Assembly: GCA_024224155.1 (NCBI GenBank)
Contig: JAAENP010000050.1
Span: 46,892 to 110,891, forward strand
Source: a bacterium
GTDB taxonomy: Bacteria > Acidobacteriota > Thermoanaerobaculia > Multivoradales > JAHEKO01
Direction: 5' to 3'
Length of the DNA stretch: 64,000 nt
A program made the position numbers and the translations under genes. The notes below the pieces were generated by a model. That model was not told the origin of the DNA. It ran no database searches and saw only the letters and a list, made by a program, of their open reading frames with translations. The first letter of the stretch is position 1; each line of letters opens with the position of its first letter. Positions 7,462 through 15,486 of the stretch are shown here, in pieces.

Positions 7462-8145
7462 CTACTGCGGGTCGACGCGTTGGCGAATGTGCTCGCGCAG
7501 CTGCTGGCCGCTGTGGCCCTCGAAGGCGGTGAAGCGAAGCCCCATCCCCTGGATGCCCTCGGTTTCCTGAGAAGTGTGACGGATCACCTCGGCATCGCCG
7601 GAAATGGGCTCTGGATCACCCGGCCAGTTGAACGTGAACTTGACCCAAGTCTCGGGCGGCACGAGGTTGCTGGTCGCGACTTTCATTCCGGTCGCCGAGA
7701 TGTCGCGCGTCTGGACCATTCGCAGCCCGCTGGGCTTGCCCTCCATGTTCACTTCGAGCCGCGCCATGATGCGCTGGTCGGTCCGCGGCGAGGTTCTGAC
7801 GAACTGGAAACACATCGACACCAGCTCGGATGTCGGAAGGCTTGCCGGCAGTACGGTCAGCCGGCCCGACTCGCCTTGCGACAGCACGCGATAGTCGTTT
7901 TCGCCGGCGATGACCACTAGGCGAGGAAGTCCGGAAGCACTCAAGCCCGCGACCAACTCGTCGAAGGTCATGTCCTCTAGCGGAAGCACGATGACCAGGA
8001 GATCAATTCCGAGCGTCTCGTGCAACGCGCAAGCGGACGCCCAAGACGGCGAGCGCAAGATCCCGACCACTCGTGGGTCTACGCCGGTTGTAAGGCCTGC
8101 CTGAAGATCCTCGCCGGCGCCGACTGTGACGATCTTCTGTTTCAC
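7462..8145 (-). CDS. PilZ-domain protein with degenerate receiver-like N-terminus
   Basis: 227 residues. Residues 1-~110 have alternating beta strands and helices (IVTVGAGEDL, LLVIVLPLED, LPRLVVIAGEN) like a CheY-type receiver, without a clear phospho-acceptor pattern. Residues ~120-220 are a PilZ domain: basic RTDQRIMAR, then DISATGMKV, which corresponds to the RxxxR and D/NxSxxG c-di-GMP-binding motifs. It is probably a c-di-GMP effector acting on motility or polysaccharide. No operon partner; recombinase tails lie on both sides in the same orientation. Confidence 0.8.
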   Translation of the reverse strand: MKQKIVTVGAGEDLQAGLTTGVDPRVVGILRSPSWASACALHETLGIDLLVIVLPLEDMTFDELVAGLSASGLPRLVVIAGENDYRVLSQGESGRLTVLPASLPTSELVSMCFQFVRTSPRTDQRIMARLEVNMEGKPSGLRMVQTRDISATGMKVATSNLVPPETWVKFTFNWPGDPEPISGDAEVIRHTSQETEGIQGMGLRFTAFEGHSGQQLREHIRQRVDPQ

Positions 8146-8195
8146 GGATCACGACGTTAGCAGCGGGCGTTCCAATGCGGCAAATACGGGAGTCT

Positions 8196-8485
8196 CAGAA
8201 TCCGGCAGCGGAGCCGCGATCTCTCCCGAGATCCTGTCCGCTGCCTGCCTCACATGATCGGCGGCGAGGTGGGCATAGCGTTGCGTTGTCGCGGCCTGCG
8301 TGTGTGTCCGAGCAGCTTGCCGATGATCGGCAGCGAGAGGCCCGCGCCGGCTCACGGCCTGCCCCTTCGGGTGGTCCCTCTATCGTCACCTCAGGCGTAA
8401 TCTGGAGACGCCTCGATAACGGCACACCTGGGAAAACCCAGGGCCGCAAAGCCACGGGTCCTCGCTTCTCCGCGACGGTTGGCAC
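8196..8485 (-). pseudogene. Tyrosine recombinase remnant, type 2, copy C
   Basis: Reading down the minus strand: a piece with RGPVALRPWVFPGVPLSRR (8405-8485), which fits the WVIPG region preceding the catalytic core of long integrases; then, after missing sequence, GLSLPIIGKLLGH; then, after a two-base insertion (CACACAC), QAATTQRYAHLAADHVRQAA and DRISGEIAA. The HxLRH-type box is lost. Frameshift and internal deletion show it is dead. It lies just upstream of the PilZ start. Confidence 0.65.
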
Positions 8486-8574
8486 CGAGCACCCGCCACG
8501 AAGACCCTAAGACCGTCCGGCTGCCGAAGGGCGGATGGGGGTCTTCTTACCCACTTGCCGAAGGGAGGCAGAGG

Positions 8575-9627
8575 ATGGTGCGCAAAGTTCTTGTCGGTTC
8601 GGTCGCGTCGTTACTTTTGTTGTCGGCACCAACGATGGGCGCGGCGTTTCAATCTCCCGAGCCGGTTTCACCGGGGAGCCCCATTGCGGTAGGAACGACG
8701 GCCGAGAGCTGCCCGACCTTCAGCTGGAGCAGCGTTCCACGGGCCAGTGGCTACAGGCTTGTCATCTATCAGGTTTCCGCTGAAGGCGGCCTGGGTGGAG
8801 CTGTGGTTCGGCACAGCGTTTCGGCCGGTGTTTCTTCCTGGACGCCATCTTTGGAGCAGGGTCTGGCTCCCGGCGGGAGCTATGCCTGGATGATCGGAGC
8901 GGTGACGCCGAAGGGCGAGACGCTGTGGTCAGAACCCGCCCTGTTTCAGGTCGCCGCAACACCCTCACCACAGGAGATCGAACGAGCGTTAGCGGTTCTC
9001 GAGGCGGCGTACCGCGATCGACGTCCGCAAGAGGAAGACGAGGCTTCGCCGAGCGAGAGCCCGGTTGGCGAGGCCGCTCTTGAACCGGCCGGAGCGAGTT
9101 TGGTGCCCTTCCCGGATCTACTGCCCCGTCCGATGGTGCGGTTTGAAGGCGGGGTAGACGTGAAGCCGGACCGGGGCGGTACGCTGGTACTCGGTTCCCT
9201 TAGTAGTTTCAACCTGGCTTTCGACAACAACGAGATCATGGCCCGCAGGGCAGGCCAACCGTCCACTCTTCACCTCAACTGGGAGGGCGGAGCGATCAAG
9301 ACGGGCGGTCCGCTGCTGACTCACGACGACGTCGATTTCATGGGCCACGACCTGTGGAACGTCGGCACGTTTGATCTCGGCCACACGCTCGTCGTCGAAT
9401 CGCGCTGCGAGAACTTGACAAATTACTCAGTCGCGCTCTGTCCGTATCCATACAAGATCATCGGTGGTGGATGCGCTAGCCTCTACAACAACGAATTGCA
9501 GGAATTCGGAGGTCCCATCACCGGTAGCTATCCCCGTCTTGCACCCCAAGGATGGGTGTGCCACGTGGAACACCTCCGCTCCTGTGATTGGGTAAACGCC
9601 TTTGCGATCTGCGCCGACCTGCGCTGA
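8575..9627 (+). CDS. Secreted protein with fibronectin-III-like segment and Cys-rich C-terminus
   Basis: 350 residues from ATG 8575 (AGGGAGG upstream); a farther upstream start lacks this site and would precede the signal peptide (~1-24). Residues ~35-130 look like a fibronectin III/Ig-type domain, with CPTFSWSSVPRASGYRLVIY and a YAWMIGAV strand. The last ~60 residues hold paired cysteines (CENLTNYSVALCPYPYKIIG, GGC, WVC, SCDW, IC), a tail type seen in secreted proteins of this kind of bacterium. Function unknown; probably a surface or extracellular structural protein. Confidence 0.65.
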   Translation: MVRKVLVGSVASLLLLSAPTMGAAFQSPEPVSPGSPIAVGTTAESCPTFSWSSVPRASGYRLVIYQVSAEGGLGGAVVRHSVSAGVSSWTPSLEQGLAPGGSYAWMIGAVTPKGETLWSEPALFQVAATPSPQEIERALAVLEAAYRDRRPQEEDEASPSESPVGEAALEPAGASLVPFPDLLPRPMVRFEGGVDVKPDRGGTLVLGSLSSFNLAFDNNEIMARRAGQPSTLHLNWEGGAIKTGGPLLTHDDVDFMGHDLWNVGTFDLGHTLVVESRCENLTNYSVALCPYPYKIIGGGCASLYNNELQEFGGPITGSYPRLAPQGWVCHVEHLRSCDWVNAFAICADLR

Positions 9628-9762
9628 GGCGGGCAAGCACACCCTGACGCAGCTTTTCGCGCGTATCGCTTGCCGGCCAGCAAGGGCAGCTACTGGTCGA
9701 GCGATGCGTGGACGTGCATCGGGCCCAATGGCGTCATTCCCTGGCGTTCTTGTGCTTCTTGA
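9628..9762 (+). pseudogene. In-frame remnant after the stop of the preceding gene
   Basis: Starting directly after TGA 9625-9627 the same frame stays open for 44 codons (RAYRLPASKGSYWSSDAW, then TCIGPNGVIPWRSC) and stops at TGA 9760. The Trp/Cys pattern resembles the tail of the upstream protein. It may be a lost C-terminal extension or the end of a tandem paralogue. No start or ribosome site of its own. Confidence 0.35.
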
Positions 9763-9823
9763 CCGAACGTAGGACACTCATCCTGGCTTTTTCTCCCCCA
9801 TAGCCAGCACGAGCAACAAGACG

Positions 9824-10846
9824 ATGGCTCTATTCGAGAGACTCAAATCGGTCGCGCGGTTTGCAGAGTCAGTGAATACGCGCTACTTCGTCACGTCCAA
9901 GCTCAAGTGGCTTCTAGTGAGCACGACTGTTTCCTCGGTTCTGCTTGTTGGAGGATACGAAGTAACCAAGAACGTCCAGTACTATCGCTGGCGAGAGAAC
10001 TTCGACAACTATGGATGGTTCGACAAGGTCACGATACCTTCGCGAAATCCCGTCTTGATGTGGGAATACCGCTCCTACGGCAAGTATGTACATGCACGGA
10101 TTAGGACGAATCGCTATGGATTCAGAGACCGGGATTACAAGTCGACCAAGAAACCCTGCAACACCTTTCGGGTAGCGTTTGCGGGCGACTCCATCACCTT
10201 GGGACTGGGTATTCACCTAAGAGAGACGTTCGTTCGCCAGTTCGAGATGGAAGCGAGTCGGATGAAATCTCAGCCCAGGGTTCAAGCTCTCAATTTCGGC
10301 GTGGACGGCTACAACACGCCACAGATCCTCGAGGTGGTTCGAACGAAAGTGCTGCCCTTTTCGCCGGACAAGGTCGTCTATGTGATGTGTCTGAACGATT
10401 TTGATTTCGACGAGTCTTCCGGCGAGAAGATCCTATATTTTCGAAAGCCAAAGAGCTTCTTTCTGTTGACGCTCGAGAAGGCTTTGCAAAGACTGCAGGG
10501 CGGCGATTTTCACCGGTTTCATTTCAAGAAAAACAAGATGGTGGTCTTCCAGAGTATTCTGGATATGAAAGAAATTCTGGAACCGAGGGGTATTGATTTT
10601 CAGGTGGTTCTGGTACCGGTCTTCCCTGACCGCCCGCTTACTTTTGACGATTACCCGCTCTTGGATGTGCACCAGGAAATCGGGGAGTTCTCGAAAGAGA
10701 AGGCCATTTCGCTGCTTGACCTGCGAGCAGCTTTTGCCGCGAGCGGAGGATTGCCCAGGGACTATGCCTTGGATGTGTGGCATCCGAACGTTAAGGGACA
10801 TCGGTTCATCGCCGAGCAGTTATTGTCTTCGGTTCTCTCGGACTAG
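9824..10846 (+). CDS. Membrane-anchored SGNH/GDSL hydrolase
   Basis: 340 residues. An N-terminal transmembrane helix (~30-47) is followed by an extracytoplasmic SGNH domain: a leading NRYGFRDRDY segment typical of SGNH proteins of exopolysaccharide loci, block I AFAGDSITLG (nucleophile Ser), block II Gly in NFGVDGYN, block III Asn in CLNDFDFD, and block V DVWHPN (Asp and His). All catalytic positions are present. Such enzymes deacetylate or deacylate glycans or lipids; the substrate cannot be read here. Codon use is a little AT-richer than its neighbours. Monocistronic. Confidence 0.8.
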   Translation: MALFERLKSVARFAESVNTRYFVTSKLKWLLVSTTVSSVLLVGGYEVTKNVQYYRWRENFDNYGWFDKVTIPSRNPVLMWEYRSYGKYVHARIRTNRYGFRDRDYKSTKKPCNTFRVAFAGDSITLGLGIHLRETFVRQFEMEASRMKSQPRVQALNFGVDGYNTPQILEVVRTKVLPFSPDKVVYVMCLNDFDFDESSGEKILYFRKPKSFFLLTLEKALQRLQGGDFHRFHFKKNKMVVFQSILDMKEILEPRGIDFQVVLVPVFPDRPLTFDDYPLLDVHQEIGEFSKEKAISLLDLRAAFAASGGLPRDYALDVWHPNVKGHRFIAEQLLSSVLSD

Positions 10847-10971
10847 CGGACATCCGGGGGCGGCCTCGGTGGGAGCGTCGCGACACAAGAGAGGAGCAGC
10901 GCCGGGCGTCAGCCGAGGCTCTCTTCTGGCGGAAGAGGCCGACACTTCTCAGGGGCGGTCCGTGCGACTCT

Positions 10972-11808
10972 TCAGGGCTCGGTCTCGTGCTCTTCGTAGA
11001 CCACCGCGTCGACACCCTGGCGCTCGATTCTGTCCTCGAAGATCTCGACGACGCGGTCGCGCCGTGACAGCAGCATCTTTATCTCGGCCTTGGTGAGACA
11101 GCCCTGCATCGCGCCGGCGACCTCCTCCCTACTCAACTGCCGCAACCGCGCGAGCAGCGGCGCGTCGATCTTGAGCATGCTTTTCGGCTCCGGCGGGTTC
11201 TTGCGGCTGAGGAAGGCGCGGGTGAAGTCGATCAACCAGATCTTCCAGTCCTTGGTGATTAGGATGTTGCCCGCGTTGAGGTCGGCGTTGCAGACGAGCT
11301 GGGTGAAGATCTGCCGGCGATAGATCTGATGGTTCCAGGCTTTCGGGTTCGGAGGTTGAATCCGTTTCTCGACCCGCTCCGCTTCCATCATCAGGACATC
11401 ATCCACCCACCAGGTTACGGCGGCCCGCTTGCCCCTTATCACGCGCTCTACCGAAACCGGTACCATTCGCAGTCCCAAGAGCCTGTCCAACCGGTAGGCC
11501 GCGATGTTGTACCGATAGCTGTCGCGAAAGTTGAGCTCGGTGCGCGGCCCGACCTTGGCCCTGCGCTTAATGATGTCGACCGTTTGAATGTGGGCGTCGT
11601 GGGTCACCGAGTCTCGTCTCAACGTGGCGCGACGCGAGCCGGTCACTCCGATCTCGAGTTCTACGATGTCGACGACCTGCGCCTTGAGGAGGAACTCTTC
11701 CTTCTGAGCGTCGGTCCAGTTCCCGGTCTGACTCGCACTCACCGCACCGGCCGCAAGAACTGCCGAAACGACAAGAACGCCCGGGTGCCAGGCCGCGCCG
11801 CCGTACAC
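10972..11808 (-). CDS. Secreted kinase-fold-like protein of unknown function
   Basis: 278 residues from GTG 11808, chosen because AAGAGGAGG precedes it and a signal peptide (VLVVSAVLAAGAVSAS) follows at once. Later come VTWWVDDVLMMEAERVEK, then CNADLNAGNIL and IWLIDFTRAF. The D-x-N-x-G-N...xxIDF order is that of the catalytic loop and metal site in HipA/PI3K/Fam20-type kinases. A kinase-like domain with an export signal is unusual; activity is inference only. A convergent SGNH gene lies on the other side. Confidence 0.5.
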   Translation of the reverse strand: MYGGAAWHPGVLVVSAVLAAGAVSASQTGNWTDAQKEEFLLKAQVVDIVELEIGVTGSRRATLRRDSVTHDAHIQTVDIIKRRAKVGPRTELNFRDSYRYNIAAYRLDRLLGLRMVPVSVERVIRGKRAAVTWWVDDVLMMEAERVEKRIQPPNPKAWNHQIYRRQIFTQLVCNADLNAGNILITKDWKIWLIDFTRAFLSRKNPPEPKSMLKIDAPLLARLRQLSREEVAGAMQGCLTKAEIKMLLSRRDRVVEIFEDRIERQGVDAVVYEEHETEP

Positions 11809-12002
11809 GGACCTCCTCTTCCAGTTCCGCGATTCGCCCGACACTTTCTCGAGACCTCGGTGCCCGCTATACCAGCGGTATCCGGCCAGGCACACCCTGA
11901 CAGACCTGCCCGACTTTCTTACCGCCTAAGGCGGGAGCGGTCAACCTTCGCAAGAGTGGTGAAAGGAAGTAACGGCGGCTCCGCCTCCCGGCTGGGAGCC
12001 CG

Positions 12003-12704
12003 CTAAGGAGAGAGCGTTCGGAAACTCTGGAAGTCGTCCAGGTAGAAGCTGCCGCTCTTGGCCGCGCCGGCCTTCTTCAGCAAGCCCAACCGTGCGGTGT
12101 CGATCGTGAGCCGGTCGTTGTCGAGGTTGTTCTTCTCGCCGCGAAGGCCGCCATCGGTAAAGAGTGCGGCGAGCCCCTGATCGAGCCCGTTGGTGCCGGC
12201 GCGTGCCCAGAGCACCGACACTGGGGTCCATTCGTTGCGGCGCACCTCTGCGCTGCCGATGAAACGGAATCGGCCGGTGTTCTCGCGCGCGAGGAGCCGC
12301 AGCTCGAAACGGTCCTCTCCGACTTGCTCGAGCAAAAGACGAACGTGCGCGCCTTTGCCACCCCTTCCGAACAGCTGCAGGATGTCGACCCGCTTGTTGA
12401 AGAGCATTTCCCAGTTGTTGGGGCTGAAGAAGAAGTCGACCATGTAGGCATCTTCACGTCGGGGGATCTTGTCCTGGACGCCGGTCCGTCCGCGGCCGCT
12501 CAGGATCTCGAGGCCGAAGTTGCCGGTGCGGGCGGCATTCCCACTGACGTCGAGCCCTCTCGGCTTTCGGGCCTTGGACCAGGCCGATGTGTCGCCGGAC
12601 TCGAACCCATCGGCGAAGATCTGCTGGGCCTGTGCCGCCGTCGTGAGGAGAAGCGCGACGAGAAGAGCGCTGAGCGAGACGATGAGCATTTTGCGAGCGG
12701 ACAT
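12003..12704 (-). CDS. Secreted protein with FADGFESGD motif, lectin-like fold possible
   Basis: 233 residues. The ATG at 12704 has GAGGAGG upstream and opens a signal peptide ending AQAQ. It is followed by IFADGFESGDTSAWS, a motif that begins many exported beta-sandwich proteins of this type of bacterium. The rest alternates strands (DAYMVDFFFSPNNWEMLF, RFELRLLAREN, GSFYLDDFQSF) and looks like a concanavalin-like sandwich of the kind used for carbohydrate binding. No catalytic residues can be identified. Probably extracellular. Confidence 0.6.
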   Translation of the reverse strand: MSARKMLIVSLSALLVALLLTTAAQAQQIFADGFESGDTSAWSKARKPRGLDVSGNAARTGNFGLEILSGRGRTGVQDKIPRREDAYMVDFFFSPNNWEMLFNKRVDILQLFGRGGKGAHVRLLLEQVGEDRFELRLLARENTGRFRFIGSAEVRRNEWTPVSVLWARAGTNGLDQGLAALFTDGGLRGEKNNLDNDRLTIDTARLGLLKKAGAAKSGSFYLDDFQSFRTLSP

Positions 12705-12842
12705 GGTCACCTCCTCGAGCTGGTTGGAAGGAGAAAATAGCATCCTGCCCGTTGGGGTGGTGCATCTCCGTAATGAAAGCCGTAAGTTTTGAAGTTGCCT
12801 CGAGTCGCCTCGTGTTTCCCGAGCTGCTTCCAGTCCGAACAA

Positions 12843-13427
12843 CTACTGGGTGCGCTGCCAGTCGCCCGTGGCGACGAAGTCCTCCATTTCGCGCCAGAGG
12901 GCTTCGAGATCGCAGCGCATCACGATCAGGTCCTGCTTTGTGCCAGCGAGGTCCTTGACGTAATCCGGCAGCACGGTCTCCTGCCTGAACCCGAGCTTGC
13001 GGAAGATACTGCGAGCCGCCTTCTGGGGCCTCATCATTCTGGCGACGATCTCCTCTAGCTTCGCGCTGCTCGCGCGCAGGAACAGCTCGCGCGCCATTCG
13101 GGTGCCGAGCCCCTTGCGCCGGTACTGGCGCGCGACGATCAAGCGCAGCTCGCCGACATGCTTTTTCCAGTCCTCGCCGAAGAGCTCCAGGGTGCCATCG
13201 GCCACGATCCGCTCGCCGGCCACCGCGACCAGCCGGATCGCGGTGCCCGATTCGGCCTCGCGAATTCTCCGCTCCAGGACCTCGCGGCTCCTGACGTCTC
13301 TGCGAAGATAGGCTCGATCCTCTTCGGAGAGCGACTCGAAGAAGACGAGGGATGCGGCGAGATCCTCCCGGGTCATCTTACGGATGAGGACCTCGCTATG
13401 GTCTTTGAGCTTCACGGGCTTCTTCAT
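12843..13427 (-). CDS. GNAT-family N-acetyltransferase
   Basis: 194 residues from ATG 13427 (GGAAGGAG upstream); in-frame upstream codons lack a site. The GNAT core is clear: ELRLIVARQYRRKGLGTRMA matches strand beta4 plus the acetyl-CoA pyrophosphate loop (Q/RxxGxG/A), and ARSIFRKLGFRQE is the usual closing motif. The acceptor substrate is unknown. It precedes the FADGFESGD gene in the same direction, 138 bases away, without clear functional link. Confidence 0.8.
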   Translation of the reverse strand: MKKPVKLKDHSEVLIRKMTREDLAASLVFFESLSEEDRAYLRRDVRSREVLERRIREAESGTAIRLVAVAGERIVADGTLELFGEDWKKHVGELRLIVARQYRRKGLGTRMARELFLRASSAKLEEIVARMMRPQKAARSIFRKLGFRQETVLPDYVKDLAGTKQDLIVMRCDLEALWREMEDFVATGDWQRTQ

Positions 13428-13554
13428 GGCGGCTCCTTCCGACACCCATCGTCGCGCTCGAACCAACGAGCTCCCGGGGCTCCGACCCCGGACCCTATGA
13501 CGGGCCTGTGGTGGTATGGCGGGCACACCCCGGGGGTGGAATGTCGGAAAGAAA

Positions 13555-13941
13555 CTAGGCCGCGGCCGCTCTGCTCAGTTCGCTGTCGATGATCTCGCTC
13601 ACCCTTTCCAAGGGCTCGCCCTCTAGGTCGAGGAACACCAGACCCGAGCGGTAGCGCTCGCTACTGTCTGCGAACCGCCTTGGCTCGCTCTTGACGACAC
13701 TTGCCGCGACCGAGACTTTGACGCGGTCTTGCGAGTCCTCGGGAGACAGCGAGAACCTCAGCTGCTCTACGATGCCGTTGGCCGGCAGCGGAACCGGCGT
13801 CAGGATCGCGGCACCCGCTCCGCTAATGTTCTCTATCGTTCCTCGACGCACGACCGTTGAGTCACGAAGCCGAAAACGAGCGGAGAGAGGTAGCGTCAGT
13901 CGACGAAACTCGCGACGCTCGGCGGACGCGCTCACAGACAT
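13555..13941 (-). CDS. PilZ-domain protein
   Basis: 128 residues from ATG 13941 (GAGAGGAGG upstream). A single PilZ domain: basic N-terminus RREFRRLTLP, then NISGAGAAI, the D/NxSxxG box, followed by alternating strands; this is the normal length for a stand-alone PilZ protein. It should bind cyclic di-GMP and act as a local effector. It lies next to an HD-GYP gene on the same strand, so synthesis of an effector and a c-di-GMP hydrolase may be linked here. Confidence 0.8.
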   Translation of the reverse strand: MSVSASAERREFRRLTLPLSARFRLRDSTVVRRGTIENISGAGAAILTPVPLPANGIVEQLRFSLSPEDSQDRVKVSVAASVVKSEPRRFADSSERYRSGLVFLDLEGEPLERVSEIIDSELSRAAAA

Positions 13942-14049
13942 TTGTCGCCTCCTCTCATCTGACCGGTTGCAACCGATTCTATCTTCATTCAAGAGGCCGA
14001 GTCGCGCCAACACCCGAAAGGATAGGGCTTGGAGGGAGTGATAGATCCA

Positions 14050-15486
14050 TCAGATCGCGAAATAGGCTGGATTCAGGCCGTAGAGGTCGGGATCGACGCA
14101 TCCGCGGATGCTCTGATCCGCGGCCTCGGGTGTGGCGAGGTCGAGCAGGTAGGGCTCGGCCGGTTGCTGGCTCGGATCGGTCACAACGCGGACCGTGGGA
14201 CGATCCGGGCGGTCCGGATCCGAGTTGGGTTTGACCACCACCGCCAATCGGTTCGACGCGAGCTCGACGGTCGAGCCCACCGGGAAGATGCCGATACAGT
14301 TTGTGAACGCCTTGGCCACGAGCGGATCGCAGTACTTGCCCGCCAGGCTGTGCATGGTCCGCAGCGCTTCGTCGGGCAGGCACTCTTCCTGATAGACACG
14401 CTTGGTCGTCATGGCGTCGAACAGATCGACTACGGCGATGATCCGGGCGAACAGATTCTGGCTCTTGAGCAGCCGGAGCTTCGGGTAGCCCTCTCCGGAG
14501 AAGCCGTGGTGATGCTGGAGCACGGCCAGCAATCGGGGCACGGCCCGCAGATCCCGCTGGAGCAGCGGAAACAGCGCCCGCGTGCCGTAGACAGTGTGAT
14601 TCCCCATGAGCGCCCATTCCTTGGCGTTCAACTTTGCCGGCTTGTTGAGCACCTCCAGTGGGATGTTGAGCTTGCCGAGGTCGTGGTAGAGAGCGCTCAG
14701 GCCCAGCTCGGCCAGGTCCTGGCGAGACAATCCGAGCCGCTGACCGAAGGCAATTGCCAGCACACAGACGTTGACCATGTGGTTGAAGGTGTAGCGGTCG
14801 TGGTCTTTGATCGCCGCCAGACCGAAAAGCGAGAAGCCCTCGGCCTCCTCGCCGCTCAGGTCCACCAGCTTCTGGACCAACCTTTTGGCTCTGCGTTGAT
14901 TCAGCTGGCCGGGTGAGTCGAGGTCGGTGAAGGTCGTCTGGATGAAATCCAGAACCTCCTTATAGGTGTGGAGGGCTCGCTCGCGCAGGTTGGGGCGCTC
15001 CCTGTCGCTCGTGCCGCCCACCTCCGCTCGAGGGGGTAACAGCTCGATGTTGTCGATACCGGCGGCCTTCAAGCGTTGGTTGAGCTCGCTGGCCTCGGCC
15101 GCGCCGCCGGCTCGGACGCCGGCCAGTAGCGAAAGCAGGCCTCTCAGATCCCGGTTCGAGACCGTGTCCAGCAAGCGCATTCCGCCGAGTCCCTGCTTCT
15201 CGAACTCCGCCGAGACCAGGCTGTAGGCGTGGGCCGTTCGGAGCCGCTGCGGAATGCGCGTCCCATTCGCAAAGAGCCCCTGACCGAGCCGTTCCAGGGT
15301 AAAACCGTCCTCTGCCTCCACCAACGGCTGCAGGGCGGCGAGGAACTGTTGCATGGGCTCGCGGAAGACGGCGTTCGAGAGATCGTGAAAGTAGGAATTG
15401 CGAATCAGAGGAGCCAGCTGCCGAATGACCTCCAGGGCCTGCTTCAGGAAGTGCCGGCTGTCCCGATTGCGGCCTTCTGGAGCCAT
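14050..15486 (-). CDS. HD-GYP-domain protein (putative cyclic di-GMP phosphodiesterase)
   Basis: 478 residues. The N-terminal ~200 are helical and unassigned; the HD-GYP domain spans ~215-400: NHMVN, YHDLGKLNIP, NHTVYGTRAL, HHHGFSGEGYP. HD, the following His residues and GYP are all there, as needed for hydrolysing c-di-GMP to pGpG/GMP. Its ATG overlaps the stop of the HEAT-repeat gene upstream by one base (TGATG), which implies translational coupling and a shared complex or pathway. A PilZ gene follows. Confidence 0.85.
   Translation of the reverse strand: MAPEGRNRDSRHFLKQALEVIRQLAPLIRNSYFHDLSNAVFREPMQQFLAALQPLVEAEDGFTLERLGQGLFANGTRIPQRLRTAHAYSLVSAEFEKQGLGGMRLLDTVSNRDLRGLLSLLAGVRAGGAAEASELNQRLKAAGIDNIELLPPRAEVGGTSDRERPNLRERALHTYKEVLDFIQTTFTDLDSPGQLNQRRAKRLVQKLVDLSGEEAEGFSLFGLAAIKDHDRYTFNHMVNVCVLAIAFGQRLGLSRQDLAELGLSALYHDLGKLNIPLEVLNKPAKLNAKEWALMGNHTVYGTRALFPLLQRDLRAVPRLLAVLQHHHGFSGEGYPKLRLLKSQNLFARIIAVVDLFDAMTTKRVYQEECLPDEALRTMHSLAGKYCDPLVAKAFTNCIGIFPVGSTVELASNRLAVVVKPNSDPDRPDRPTVRVVTDPSQQPAEPYLLDLATPEAADQSIRGCVDPDLYGLNPAYFAI

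Noticed and set aside
11887..11905. GCACACCCTGAC shared with 9637-9648 as a repeat family
   Set aside because: Only ~12 bases agree and the surroundings differ, which chance can explain.
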